Shown: positions 1 to 6,522, numbered from the stretch's first letter. The stretch is 16,862 bases of DNA from an uncultured Oscillibacter sp. (GCA_946494635.1 CAMMCS010000020.1:1-16862); one strand, 5' to 3'. Notes: generated by a model not told the origin, from the letters alone. Translations and numbers: made by a program.

Positions 1-521
1 AGGCGGCGGACTACCTGGACGGGGCCATCGACGGCAAGACCGTGGGCTTCGGCGGCTCTGTAACGGTGCAGGAGATGGGGCTGTATGACGCTCTGGCGGC
101 CCACAACGAGGTGCATTGGCACTGGAAGGGCGGCCCCCAGGAGCGGGAGGCCGCCGAGGGCTGCCAGGTTTACATCACCTCTGCCAACGGCCTGGCGGAA
201 ACCGGCGAGATCATCAACATCGACGGCGCCGGCAACCGGGTGGCTGCCACGCTGTACGGCCACGAGAAGGTGTACTTCATCATCGGGCGGAACAAACTGG
301 CCCCCACCTATGACGAGGCCCTGTGGCGGGCCCGGAACATCGCCGCGCCGAAGAATGCCCAGCGGCTGAACAGCAAAACGCCCTGCGCAGCGAAGGGGGA
401 CCGCTGCTATGACTGCAAGTCCCCGGGCCGGATCTGCCGGGGCCTGGTGGTGCTGTGGGGGCCGATGATGACCGGCGTTGAGATCGAAATTGTTCTGGTG
501 GACGAGGATCTGGGGTACTGA
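1..521 (+). CDS. LUD-domain protein (LutC/YkgG-like), 5'-truncated
   Basis: This is the last 172 codons of a gene entering from the left; the codon frame begins at base 3. The GTG at 42 is an internal valine, not a start. The sequence matches the LUD domain (formerly DUF162), the fold of LutC, one of the proteins of bacterial L-lactate oxidation. Visible hallmarks are GFGGSVTVQEMGL near the beginning of the fragment, TSANGLAETGEIINIDGAGN in the middle and GVEIEIVLVDEDLGY at the end. A cysteine cluster C-X6-C-X2-C-X6-C lies between about 384 and 437. Many stand-alone clostridial LUD proteins have such a cluster, and it could bind metal or an Fe-S centre (inference). A lipoprotein gene follows 27 bases downstream with its own ribosome binding site. 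The family call is firm. A role in lactate metabolism is not, because no lutA or lutB partner is in view. Confidence 0.85.
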   Translation, partial: AADYLDGAIDGKTVGFGGSVTVQEMGLYDALAAHNEVHWHWKGGPQEREAAEGCQVYITSANGLAETGEIINIDGAGNRVAATLYGHEKVYFIIGRNKLAPTYDEALWRARNIAAPKNAQRLNSKTPCAAKGDRCYDCKSPGRICRGLVVLWGPMMTGVEIEIVLVDEDLGY

Positions 522-548
522 TCCCAAAACAGAGAGGAGACATGTTCG

Positions 549-1283
549 ATGGGTGGTCAGCGCAGGCGGAGCTGGATATTGTGGGCGCTGATCCTGTGCC
601 TGCTGACCGGCTGCAGCGCCCTGCTGGAGCGGGAGTATGTGGTTTCTGAGCCCCACTCCAGCAAGTTCTGGGAGAGCGACGCCGCGGGGACCCTTCGGGC
701 GGAGAACTACCAGGACATTGTCAACGATCTGCTGATTCTCATTGGCCAGCATACGGAGAGCGCCACGGTCCGCCTCTACAACTACGAGGATGACGTGACC
801 GTGGCGGACGCCCTGGAGCGGGCTACTACCGAGGTCCAGCAGGAGACCTCCATGGGCGCCTATGCGGTGGAGTACATCACGGCCTCCAGCCGGGCGCAGC
901 GGGCCTACTACGAAATCAGTCTGGAAATCCGGTACCGCCGAACGGCGGAGCAGATCCAGGCGGTGGTGAACGCCACCAGCACCGAGGCGCTGCAGGCCCT
1001 GCTGGAGACGGCCCTGGACGAGGGGCGGACAGAGCTGGCCGTGCGGATCGGCTACTGGGGGGAGGATGACCAGGCCCGGGTGGAGGAAATCGTCTCCCGG
1101 GTCCGGGAGGACCGGGGGCTTACCGATACGCCTCCCTGGAGTATTTCCTATTACCCGCCCGGCGGGACGGTGGGGCTGATCGAGTTTGCCCTGGACGGCA
1201 CCGCCGCAGCGGATGAGGTGGCTTCCCCGCAGGATGGCACCGTGGCGGCGGAGGCTGCCGGAAACGGAGCGGGAGAAAATTAA
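549..1283 (+). CDS. Predicted lipoprotein of unknown function
   Basis: The protein has 244 residues. Its N-terminus is a classical lipoprotein signal: RRR at 5-7, a hydrophobic stretch at about 9-20, and a lipobox L19-T20-G21 before C22, which would be lipidated after signal peptidase II cleavage. The mature part is acidic and mixed alpha/beta in appearance, with no transmembrane segment. It ends in an Ala/Gly/Glu-rich tail, probably disordered, from about residue 217. I recognise no enzyme motif. The start at 549 is chosen because it follows AGAGGAG (531-537) and brings in a complete signal sequence; an ATG at 542 is in another frame. It probably shares a transcript with the LUD gene. The tRNA promoter begins only about 10 bases after its stop, and no terminator is visible in between. 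Confidence 0.8.
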   Translation: MGGQRRRSWILWALILCLLTGCSALLEREYVVSEPHSSKFWESDAAGTLRAENYQDIVNDLLILIGQHTESATVRLYNYEDDVTVADALERATTEVQQETSMGAYAVEYITASSRAQRAYYEISLEIRYRRTAEQIQAVVNATSTEALQALLETALDEGRTELAVRIGYWGEDDQARVEEIVSRVREDRGLTDTPPWSISYYPPGGTVGLIEFALDGTAAADEVASPQDGTVAAEAAGNGAGEN

Positions 1284-1292
1284 AGAAGAGGC

Positions 1293-1321
1293 TTGACAAG
1301 CGGGTGTTTCTTTGTTAAAAT
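1293..1321 (+). promoter_or_regulatory. Sigma-A promoter of tRNA-Gly
   Basis: The -35 box TTGACA (1293-1298) is perfect. A 17-base spacer is followed by TAAAAT (1316-1321), one mismatch from TATAAT. Transcription would begin near 1328, a few bases before the mature tRNA 5' end, as expected for a single tRNA gene. Confidence 0.85.
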
Positions 1322-1333
1322 ACCCCTTGTTCC

Positions 1334-1409
1334 GCGGGCATAGCTCATCTGGTAGAGCGCCACCTTGCCAAGGTGGAGGTAGCGAGTTCGAGCCTCGTTG
1401 CCCGCTCCA
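1334..1409 (+). tRNA. tRNA-Gly (anticodon GCC)
   Basis: A complete 76-base cloverleaf with encoded CCA. The acceptor stem GCGGGCA (1334-1340) pairs with TGCCCGC (1399-1405), followed by discriminator T and CCA (1407-1409). The D stem is GCTC (1343-1346) with GAGC (1355-1358). The anticodon stem CCACC/GGTGG encloses loop TTGCCAA (1365-1371), with GCC at 1367-1369. The T stem GCGAG/CTCGT has the loop TTCGAGC (1387-1393). The gene has its own promoter and terminator. Its last 24-29 bases recur at 1557-1585. Confidence 0.97.
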
Positions 1410-1585
1410 GCGTGAAACAGGACACCCAGAGGTGGGTGCCCTGTTTTTTTGTTAGAAGGCGAACTCGCTGCCTCCACCCCGCGCCGGAAGCGCGGTCCAA
1501 TCAGAGGTGAGGCAGGGCTCCTGCGAATGGCGTGGGCCATTCGCGGGATGCCGGGAAGCGGGTTCGAGCCTCGTTGCCCGCTCCA
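1410..1585 (+). repeat. tRNA-linked repeat unit, copy A
   Basis: This unit starts right after the tRNA CCA with the terminator hairpin. It runs through non-coding sequence and closes with a second copy of the tRNA-Gly 3' half: 1557-1585 match 1381-1409 at 28 of 29 positions. A degraded version of the whole unit lies at 2870-3047. A sub-segment of 17 bases (1458-1474) is repeated exactly at 1810-1826. Open frames across it are reverse or forward readings of tRNA sequence and are not genes. Known possibilities are a tRNA-end duplication left by an integrating element or a lineage-specific intergenic repeat. Confidence 0.75.
1415..1448 (+). terminator. Intrinsic terminator after tRNA-Gly
   Basis: The arms AACAGGACACCC and GGGTGCCCTGTT form a hairpin with one A-C mismatch around the loop AGAGGT. 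It is followed by a run of Ts (to about 1450). It also forms the first part of the 176-base repeat unit that recurs at 2870. Confidence 0.8.
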
Positions 1586-1625
1586 AAAAGAAGGACACGA
1601 CGTTTCGTCGTGTCCTTCTTTTTGG
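1583..1625 (+). terminator. Perfect 43-base palindrome, terminator-like
   Basis: Two perfectly complementary 20-base arms (1583-1602 and 1606-1625) flank the loop TTT. The left arm starts with A-rich and the right arm ends with T-rich sequence (CTTCTTTTTGG), so it would terminate transcription from either side. It begins within the CCA of the repeated tRNA 3' end, just as the real tRNA is followed by a terminator. Confidence 0.8.
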
Positions 1626-1930
1626 ATTCCGAGGGAAAATTAAAATGCTCGGGTGAAGTGAATTCTGCCATCTCCGCGCCAAGTGCCGCCGCGCTGCGGC
1701 GGTTGCGCTCCGAAACGCGCCTGCGGGCGCAGTCCGCCAAGGTTTTGCCTCCGGCAAAACGCTTGTACGGCGCAGGAGCGCCGCCGGCCCTTTGGGCCGG
1801 GAATAATGGGGCGAACTCGCTGCCTCTGCTTTTTTGCCAATCCTTATGGAGGGGCTTCTTCGGCTTTTGAAACTCTTGACCTGAGCGCGACGTCTATTTA
1901 ATAGTATCCGCACAAAGGCGCCGCAGGCCG
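1626..1930. other. Non-coding stretch with five small GC-rich hairpins
   Basis: I see no gene here. Between 1686 and 1800 lie five perfect inverted repeats with 3-4 base loops. Their stems are 1686-1692/1696-1702, 1717-1721/1726-1730, 1742-1749/1753-1760, 1769-1773/1778-1782 and 1784-1790/1794-1800. A second copy of a 17-base piece of repeat unit A lies at 1810-1826. The right end carries the probable promoter of the M15 peptidase gene. Overlapping open frames follow from the GC-rich palindromes and have no protein-like features. Confidence 0.6.
1876..1904 (+). promoter_or_regulatory. Probable promoter of the M15 peptidase gene
   Basis: TTGACC (1876-1881, one mismatch from consensus) is followed by a 17-base spacer and the weak -10 candidate TAATAG (1899-1904), in a short AT-rich patch. 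The gene start lies 42 bases downstream. The -10 box is poor, so this is tentative. Confidence 0.45.
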
Positions 1931-1945
1931 TTGAGGAGGGCTTCT

Positions 1946-2752
1946 ATGGATCATACAAAAGAGCGCGCGGCTGGAACTTGCACCCCGCGGCGGCGCAGGA
2001 GGCGCCGCAGAGCACATGGATTTATCAGGATCCTCCAGTTGGGCATTTTTTTCGCGGTGGTCTGTTTGGAGGTATGTGGAGCCAAGGTTCACGAAGAGCC
2101 CATGTCCGCTTTGGAGCCGGCAAAACAGCCGGAAAAACAGGCGGCAGAGCCTATACAGCCGGAGCGCAGTTCCGTCTCCCCAGACGATTGGCAGGTCCTG
2201 CTGGTAAACCGCTGGACGCCGATCCCGGATGGATATGCCTTTGAGCGGACAACGCTGCGAAATGGGCAGTCAGTGGATTCCAGGGCCGATCCAGACCTTC
2301 AGGAGATGATGGATGCCTGCCGGGCCGCGGGGCTGAATCCGCGGATCTGTTCCTCCTATCGAACTTGGGAAAAGCAGAGAGAGCTCTACACGAACAAGAT
2401 CCAGCGCCTGCTGGATGAGGGGATGCCGTATGAAGACGCAGTTGGGGAGGCTGGCACTGTGGTGGCGGTTCCCGGGACAAGTGAGCATCAGACCGGCCTG
2501 GCCCTGGATATTGTAGATACATCTTATCAGATCCTTGATGAAGCGCAGGAAGACACGGATGTTCAGAGGTGGCTTGCGGAGCACAGCTGGGAATACGGGT
2601 TTGTGCTTCGCTATCCCTCGGGAAAAAGCGAGATAACGGGTATTATCTATGAGCCCTGGCATTATCGCTATGTGGGCCGGACTGCCGCACGGGAAATGAC
2701 GGAGCTCGGCCTGTGCTTGGAGGAGTATGTGGACTGGCTTTCTTCCCGGTAA
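1946..2752 (+). CDS. VanY-like M15 D,D-carboxypeptidase, membrane-anchored
   Basis: The protein has 268 residues and belongs to peptidase family M15B (VanY/DdcY type). These zinc enzymes remove the terminal D-alanine from peptidoglycan stem peptides outside the membrane. The catalytic domain covers about residues 80-250. SSYR (136-139) is the substrate-arginine motif. SEHQTGLALD (179-188) carries the zinc ligands H181 and D188. EPWHY (236-240) carries the catalytic E236 and zinc ligand H239. The N-terminus has eight consecutive arginines (15-22), then a single hydrophobic helix (about 26-45), giving an N-in, C-out anchor. The start at 1946 follows GAGGAGG (1933-1939) at ideal distance; a TTG at 1931 overlaps that ribosome binding site and is not used. 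The gene stands alone between repeats and a terminator. No vanA/vanH-like ligase genes are nearby, so wall trimming or recycling is more likely than glycopeptide resistance (inference). Confidence 0.9.
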   Translation: MDHTKERAAGTCTPRRRRRRRRAHGFIRILQLGIFFAVVCLEVCGAKVHEEPMSALEPAKQPEKQAAEPIQPERSSVSPDDWQVLLVNRWTPIPDGYAFERTTLRNGQSVDSRADPDLQEMMDACRAAGLNPRICSSYRTWEKQRELYTNKIQRLLDEGMPYEDAVGEAGTVVAVPGTSEHQTGLALDIVDTSYQILDEAQEDTDVQRWLAEHSWEYGFVLRYPSGKSEITGIIYEPWHYRYVGRTAAREMTELGLCLEEYVDWLSSR

Positions 2753-2768
2753 AACAGAAGCACAGAAG

Positions 2769-2803
2769 GCGGGAGCATCTGTAAGGGTGCTCCCGCTTTT
2801 TGC
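2769..2803 (+). terminator. Intrinsic terminator of the M15 peptidase gene
   Basis: GCGGGAGCATC pairs with GGTGCTCCCGC around the loop TGTAAG and is followed by TTTTT. It lies 16 bases after the stop codon. Confidence 0.85.
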
Positions 2804-2869
2804 GGCAACCGCATTTCACTGTGCGCCTCCTGCCTGTTTTTGGGCGCGGAACCCGGGCTGTACCGCCCG

Positions 2870-3047
2870 GGAGTGAAACAAGATCCCCAGAGTTGGGTGC
2901 CTTGTTTTTCCGTTAGAAGTCAAACGCACGGCCTCTGTCACTGTGCCAAAGGCACGATCTAATCAGGGGCGAGGGAGGACTCCTGCGAATAGCAGCAAGC
3001 CATTTGCGGATGCCGGAGAGGGGGCCTGAATCTTGTTGCCCGTTCCG
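2870..3047 (+). repeat. tRNA-linked repeat unit, decayed copy B
   Basis: It aligns along its whole length with copy A (1410-1585). Shared landmarks in order are GTGAAACA, a CCCAGAG...TGGGTGCC...TGTTTTT hairpin, CGTTAGAAG or TGTTAGAAG, CCAATCAG or CTAATCAG, CTCCTGCGAAT, GGATGCCGG, and a terminal TTGTTGCCCG resembling the tRNA 3' end. Base differences are scattered throughout, so this is an old copy. The tRNA-like end no longer forms a T arm. The 2804-3173 interval holds this repeat plus the hairpin at 3099-3130 and no other gene that I can see. Confidence 0.7.
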
Positions 3048-3098
3048 GACAATGACAATCTGAACACCGACTCAAACGGCCAATGGCCCAGAAGAACT

Positions 3099-3130
3099 CC
3101 CCCCGGAACCGTGTCAGCGGTTCCGGGGGG
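3099..3130. terminator. Strong hairpin, probable terminator of the minus-strand cluster
   Basis: CCCCCCGGAACC (3099-3110) pairs perfectly with GGTTCCGGGGGG (3119-3130) across an 8-base loop. It lies just beyond the end of the minus-strand catabolic cluster and its pseudogene remnant. The T-rich tract is weak on both sides (AATTT on plus, AGTTCTTCT on minus), so the direction is uncertain. Confidence 0.55.
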
Positions 3131-3173
3131 AATTTAATAGATCCTATGTCGGCCTGCTGATTTACGAGGAAGA

Positions 3174-3311
3174 TTACAACCCTGTCAATTCCTTAATATA
3201 GGTTCTTGCCATCTTAGCAAAATGGAGTGCACTCGGAGAAGGCAAATATTGTTCCGCCTCTACCAGCATCCATCCCTCGTAATTGTGCTTTGCCAAAAGG
3301 CATATGTGAGG
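3174..3311 (-). pseudogene. C-terminal remnant of an IolE-like TIM-barrel sugar isomerase/dehydratase
   Basis: Directly after the aldolase stop codon, in another frame, the minus strand encodes about 45 residues ending at TAA (3174-3176). They include the stretch HNYEGWMLVEAEQ and end in HFAKMARTYIKELTGL. This matches the C-terminal end of inosose dehydratase (IolE) and related xylose-isomerase-like TIM-barrel proteins, which typically read like GYEGW-VVEAEQDP...P--YA-MA--Y-. No start codon or N-terminal domain exists: upstream the frame runs into the aldolase gene, so only the end of the ancestral gene survives, joined by a deletion at about 3311. Such enzymes act on inositol-derived or other ketosugars, which suggests that the cluster once handled a polyol or sugar acid. 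Assignment to IolE rather than another epimerase of the superfamily is uncertain. Confidence 0.7.
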
Positions 3312-3325
3312 CAATCTGTAACGAT

Positions 3326-4318
3326 CTACAGTCCTGATGCGGCGATGGTTCGCAGCAGTTCTTCAGAGGGGTTCTTTCGGTTCACGGCGGACACATTGGC
3401 AATCAGCCGCAGCAGAGAGACGTGCTCCTCCTCAGCCACTTTGCGGAATATGGGCAGGTAATTTGAGTGGCAGCCCGCCAGGCCCAGCATCAGGTCGGTG
3501 GGATTTACGGACACATGGTAGTCATAGGCCTCCATGGCGGGAATCAGTTCCTGATCCAGGTAGTCCAGAAGTTTGTAAAGATCCACTTCCGGTAGATACC
3601 CCTCCTTTTTCAGAGTAGCCGCCGCCAGCTCTGTGGCGCAGTTGCCGGCGCTGCGGGCCATGCCCAGCAGGCCGCAGTCGATCTCGTCTGCACCGGCCTC
3701 CGCCGCCGCCAGGGCGTTGGCCTGGGAGAGCCCCAGATTGCTGTGGCCGTGGAAGCCCACCGGAATAGAGACCGACGCTTTCAGGGCTGCGACATACGCA
3801 GCCGCATCCTTGGGAAACATGGTGCCGGCGGAATCCATAATGGTAATCCTGTCCACGCCGGCATTCTGGAGCATTTTGGCTTCCTCCGCCAGATCTTCCG
3901 GCGTGGATACATAGGCCTTCATCAGAGAGTACCGGCAGACAAGTCCAGCCTGCTTTACCAGCCTCACCGCTTCCAATGAGCCGGCGCCGTCGCCGGCGTT
4001 GGCACCCACCCGCAGAAAGGTTAGTCCGCCATCCTTTGCCGTGCGGATCACACGCTCGTCCGCCAGGGACGCCATCAGAAACATGCCCAGCCTGCCCTGG
4101 GATTTATAGGGCTCCAGGATTTTCAGGTACTCCTGGTCGCTGAGGGCCTTGGTGGCGCCCAGCTTCTCGTAGGCGCCGATCCCCTTACAGTTGCCCAGCT
4201 CGATGTCCTGGATGCCGGCCTCCAGCAGCCCCTTGACGATGCTGAGCGTCAGGTCCGCCGGAAAGCCGTGGCCGACGACGTTTCCGCCGTCCCGGAGGGT
4301 ATTGTCAAACAGATTCAT
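3326..4318 (-). CDS. DRE-TIM aldolase, 4-hydroxy-2-oxovalerate-aldolase-like
   Basis: The protein has 330 residues and is an HMGL-like TIM-barrel metal lyase. FDNTLRDGG (4-12) is the DxTLRDG signature, with R9 and D10 as the expected substrate and metal residues. IMDSAGTMFP (160-169) and GFHGHSN (188-194) follow, with metal ligands H190 and H192. GMARSAGN (219-226) stands where the family usually has G-x-G-R-G-A-G-N. The last 60-70 residues resemble the C-terminal domain of DmpG/MhpE. Those enzymes cleave 4-hydroxy-2-oxo acids to pyruvate and an aldehyde. The His that follows RDGx in DmpG is N13 here, so the true reaction may differ. The acetaldehyde dehydrogenase partner DmpF is absent. The ATG at 4318 lies behind GAGG. 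It is the last intact gene of the cluster, 54 bases after the transporter gene. Confidence 0.8.
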   Translation of the reverse strand: MNLFDNTLRDGGNVVGHGFPADLTLSIVKGLLEAGIQDIELGNCKGIGAYEKLGATKALSDQEYLKILEPYKSQGRLGMFLMASLADERVIRTAKDGGLTFLRVGANAGDGAGSLEAVRLVKQAGLVCRYSLMKAYVSTPEDLAEEAKMLQNAGVDRITIMDSAGTMFPKDAAAYVAALKASVSIPVGFHGHSNLGLSQANALAAAEAGADEIDCGLLGMARSAGNCATELAAATLKKEGYLPEVDLYKLLDYLDQELIPAMEAYDYHVSVNPTDLMLGLAGCHSNYLPIFRKVAEEEHVSLLRLIANVSAVNRKNPSEELLRTIAASGL

Positions 4319-4372
4319 GTCAAATTACCTCACAATGCGTTTGGATGATATGTGCAGTATTTTGGGAATCGC

Positions 4373-5674
4373 TCAAAACAATGGATACATGATAGAGCAC
4401 CAAACCACGGACACCACGCAGATGAGGATACTGGGGAGAATACCCATCTTCAGAATGGCCTTTTGGTCATAGCCGCCTAGTCCCATGTAGTAGGGAACCG
4501 TACCTGTCGCCATGGGAGTCATGAAGGAAGCGAAGGATGCCTGCTGGACGATGATAACAGGACCAATTGGATTTGCACCCAAAGCCAAGCAGGTCTGGAT
4601 CACAATAGGGAAGAGAATCAACTGGGTGGTCTGGTTGAACATGAACTGTGTTGCAATATAAGGCACCAGGAAGAAAATCAAATAGATCAGCAGAGAGTTG
4701 TTACCGGTCATGCCAGACAGGCTTGCCAAGAAGTCACCGATCAGTTCGCCGGCACCGGTCTGGCTGAGGGCGTTGGCCATTGCAATGGAACCCACGAACA
4801 GCAGGTAGACCCACAGGGGGATGGCGTTAGTCGCCTCCTTGGGTTTCAGCACGCCGGTGAGCACCATGGCGATGGCGCCGATCACGCAGATTGCCCAGGT
4901 GGGCCAGCCAAAGCTGGAGCTGACCAGCAGGGCTAGGGAGACTGCAAAAAAGATCAGATAGCCACAGGCCTCCTGAAAGGGGGTCATCTCCTGGCTACCC
5001 ATGGCGCCGCCGGCAACGCTCTCAACATTCATATCCCGCACTGCAACCACGGGCTCATCAGGGGCAAATTTGGGGGCGATAAAAATACAGTAAATAGCCG
5101 TGAGGATCACCACAGGCAGGCGGGCAATCATGGGGTCCCAGATGCTCATTTGAGCCATGGCGCCATTGGCAGCCAGATATCCGTTCAGCTCAGCATACAC
5201 GGTGGCGCCGCCGCCCAGAGGCAAAGCTTGGCAGGTCACGATGACCGCAATGCCAAGAGAATACATGACTTTGCTTGGCTTAATGCCCATCTCTTCTACG
5301 GTCCGAATCAGCAGGGGACTCAGAATGCAGAAGGGGATCAGATTGGATTTGATGAACTGGCAGAGGACCACGGCGGCCAGCACATAGCCGATCATGACCT
5401 TGGTCAGACTCCCCTTGGCGATCCGGCCGATGCCGGAGGCCACGTTGCGCACGAACTTGGTCTTGTTGAAGCCCGCGGCCACCACGAACATGGCGGCGAT
5501 CATAATGCCGCTGGCGTTGCTGAAGCAACCCAGGACTGTCTCTGCGTTGATACAGCCGGTGACGAAGAACAGCATCATGGAGGTCATGGCGGTAGTGGCC
5601 AGAGAAAGTTTGCCCCGGACGAAGCTGATGACCGTCAATACGCTGATAATCAGGCAAATTGTCAGTTGACTCAC
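4373..5674 (-). CDS. DASS/SLC13-family anion (di- or tricarboxylate) transporter
   Basis: The protein has 433 residues and is highly hydrophobic, with about 11-12 membrane segments and one polar cytoplasmic loop (about 203-235). The family couples uptake of dicarboxylates, citrate or sulfate to Na+ or exchanges them. The two-fold inverted architecture is visible. The first hairpin region carries IKSNLIPF (108-115), with S110-N111 at the SNT-motif position. The second repeat carries MFNQTTQLILFPI (345-357), followed by the typical MTPMATGTVPYYMGLGGY (385-402). It sits between the MBL hydrolase gene (29 bases upstream) and the aldolase gene (54 bases downstream), so it most likely imports the substrate of this pathway. 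The SNT motifs are not canonical, so the substrate cannot be read from sequence. Confidence 0.85.
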   Translation of the reverse strand: MSQLTICLIISVLTVISFVRGKLSLATTAMTSMMLFFVTGCINAETVLGCFSNASGIMIAAMFVVAAGFNKTKFVRNVASGIGRIAKGSLTKVMIGYVLAAVVLCQFIKSNLIPFCILSPLLIRTVEEMGIKPSKVMYSLGIAVIVTCQALPLGGGATVYAELNGYLAANGAMAQMSIWDPMIARLPVVILTAIYCIFIAPKFAPDEPVVAVRDMNVESVAGGAMGSQEMTPFQEACGYLIFFAVSLALLVSSSFGWPTWAICVIGAIAMVLTGVLKPKEATNAIPLWVYLLFVGSIAMANALSQTGAGELIGDFLASLSGMTGNNSLLIYLIFFLVPYIATQFMFNQTTQLILFPIVIQTCLALGANPIGPVIIVQQASFASFMTPMATGTVPYYMGLGGYDQKAILKMGILPSILICVVSVVWCSIMYPLF

Positions 5675-5703
5675 GAAATCATCTCCTTATTCCATTCTCG
5701 TAC

Positions 5704-6522
5704 TTATGCGAGCTGCTGGGCAAAGCCCTTCCGGATATCCAGGAAACGGGCCCATTCCGTCGGATCCACCAGGGGGCTGTAGTCCATGGGGTCGTCACTG
5801 ATCCGGCTCATCAGATCACCGTGGGCCGGGTGGCTGGGGATCGAGATGTCCACATGGATGGCCTTCAGCTTGTCGCAGTCCTCGATGAACCGCTGCCGCA
5901 GGCCCTTGTCCAGGCCGAACTTCTCAAAATACTCGTCGGTCATGGTGTTGGGGCCCACGCCGCCGTGGAGGCCCACCACCAGAGAGCTGCCCTTGTCATC
6001 GGGCACCGTGATAAAGAAGGAGGTGGTGCCGGGGGTGTGACCGGGGGTCAGGACAGTTTTAATGGACACGTTGCCCCATTGCAGTGTCTTGTCGTCGTCG
6101 AAGTATTCGTCTACCGGATATTCCGTGATCTTAAACTTGTCGCCCAGCCCCAGGTTGGCTGGCTGGGTCATAAAGGCCGTGTCCTCCCGGGACTGCCAGA
6201 CCGCTGCACCGGATATGGTCTTGATCTGGTTCACCCCGCCACTGTGGTCCACATGGCAGTGGGTCAGCAGGATATTTTTGATGTCGTGGGGGTCAAAGCC
6301 CAGATCCCGGACAGCCTCCAGGACCAGGTAGGTTGTTTCAAAAACAGTGGTGTCGATCAGGACCAGACCATCTCCGGTATCAATCAGGTAGGCCCCCACC
6401 CAGGTGTTGCCCACATAGTAGACACGGGGCGCCACCCGGAAGGGCTTTTGGGTCAAAAGCCAGGGTTTATTTGCTGCGTGATCCCAGAGAAGTGCTGCGT
6501 TCTTGGAAATTGCGTCTGCCAT
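5704..6522 (-). CDS. Metallo-beta-lactamase-fold hydrolase
   Basis: The protein has 272 residues with the full MBL scaffold. THCHVDHSGG (87-96) gives the HxHxDH motif with H88, H90, D92 and H93. GHTPGTTSF (161-169) gives H162. GLHGGVG (184-190) occupies the position where most family members have the bridging Asp, and SHPAHGD (230-236) provides the last His. H186 in place of the bridging Asp recalls subclass-B3-like and thiolesterase/lactonase branches with altered second metal sites. No signal peptide is visible, so it is a cytoplasmic enzyme rather than a secreted beta-lactamase. In this cluster a lactonase or (thio)esterase is the natural guess. The ATG at 6522 follows AAGGAAGG. It lies 79 bases after the dehydrogenase gene and 29 bases before the transporter gene. 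Confidence 0.85.
   Translation of the reverse strand: MADAISKNAALLWDHAANKPWLLTQKPFRVAPRVYYVGNTWVGAYLIDTGDGLVLIDTTVFETTYLVLEAVRDLGFDPHDIKNILLTHCHVDHSGGVNQIKTISGAAVWQSREDTAFMTQPANLGLGDKFKITEYPVDEYFDDDKTLQWGNVSIKTVLTPGHTPGTTSFFITVPDDKGSSLVVGLHGGVGPNTMTDEYFEKFGLDKGLRQRFIEDCDKLKAIHVDISIPSHPAHGDLMSRISDDPMDYSPLVDPTEWARFLDIRKGFAQQLA

Noticed and set aside
1686..1800. CRISPR-like array
   Set aside because: The five hairpins have different sequences and there is no constant repeat with spacers.
1280..1913. Several overlapping open frames on both strands through the tRNA and repeat unit
   Set aside because: They are readings of tRNA and its repeats (for example the recurring GAGNEARTR peptide is antisense tRNA-Gly). 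They lack ribosome binding sites and have no domain-like sequence.
1946..2752. Glycopeptide-resistance gene vanY
   Set aside because: The M15 fold is the same, but no vanHAX- or vanRS-like genes are near, so a resistance role is not supported.
3222..3461. Plus-strand frame of 79 codons
   Set aside because: It is antisense to the aldolase C-terminus and the IolE-like remnant. The minus-strand readings are the protein-like ones.
5704..6522. Beta-lactamase antibiotic-resistance gene
   Set aside because: There is no signal peptide, the second metal site is altered, and it lies inside a catabolic cluster; another hydrolase activity is more likely.
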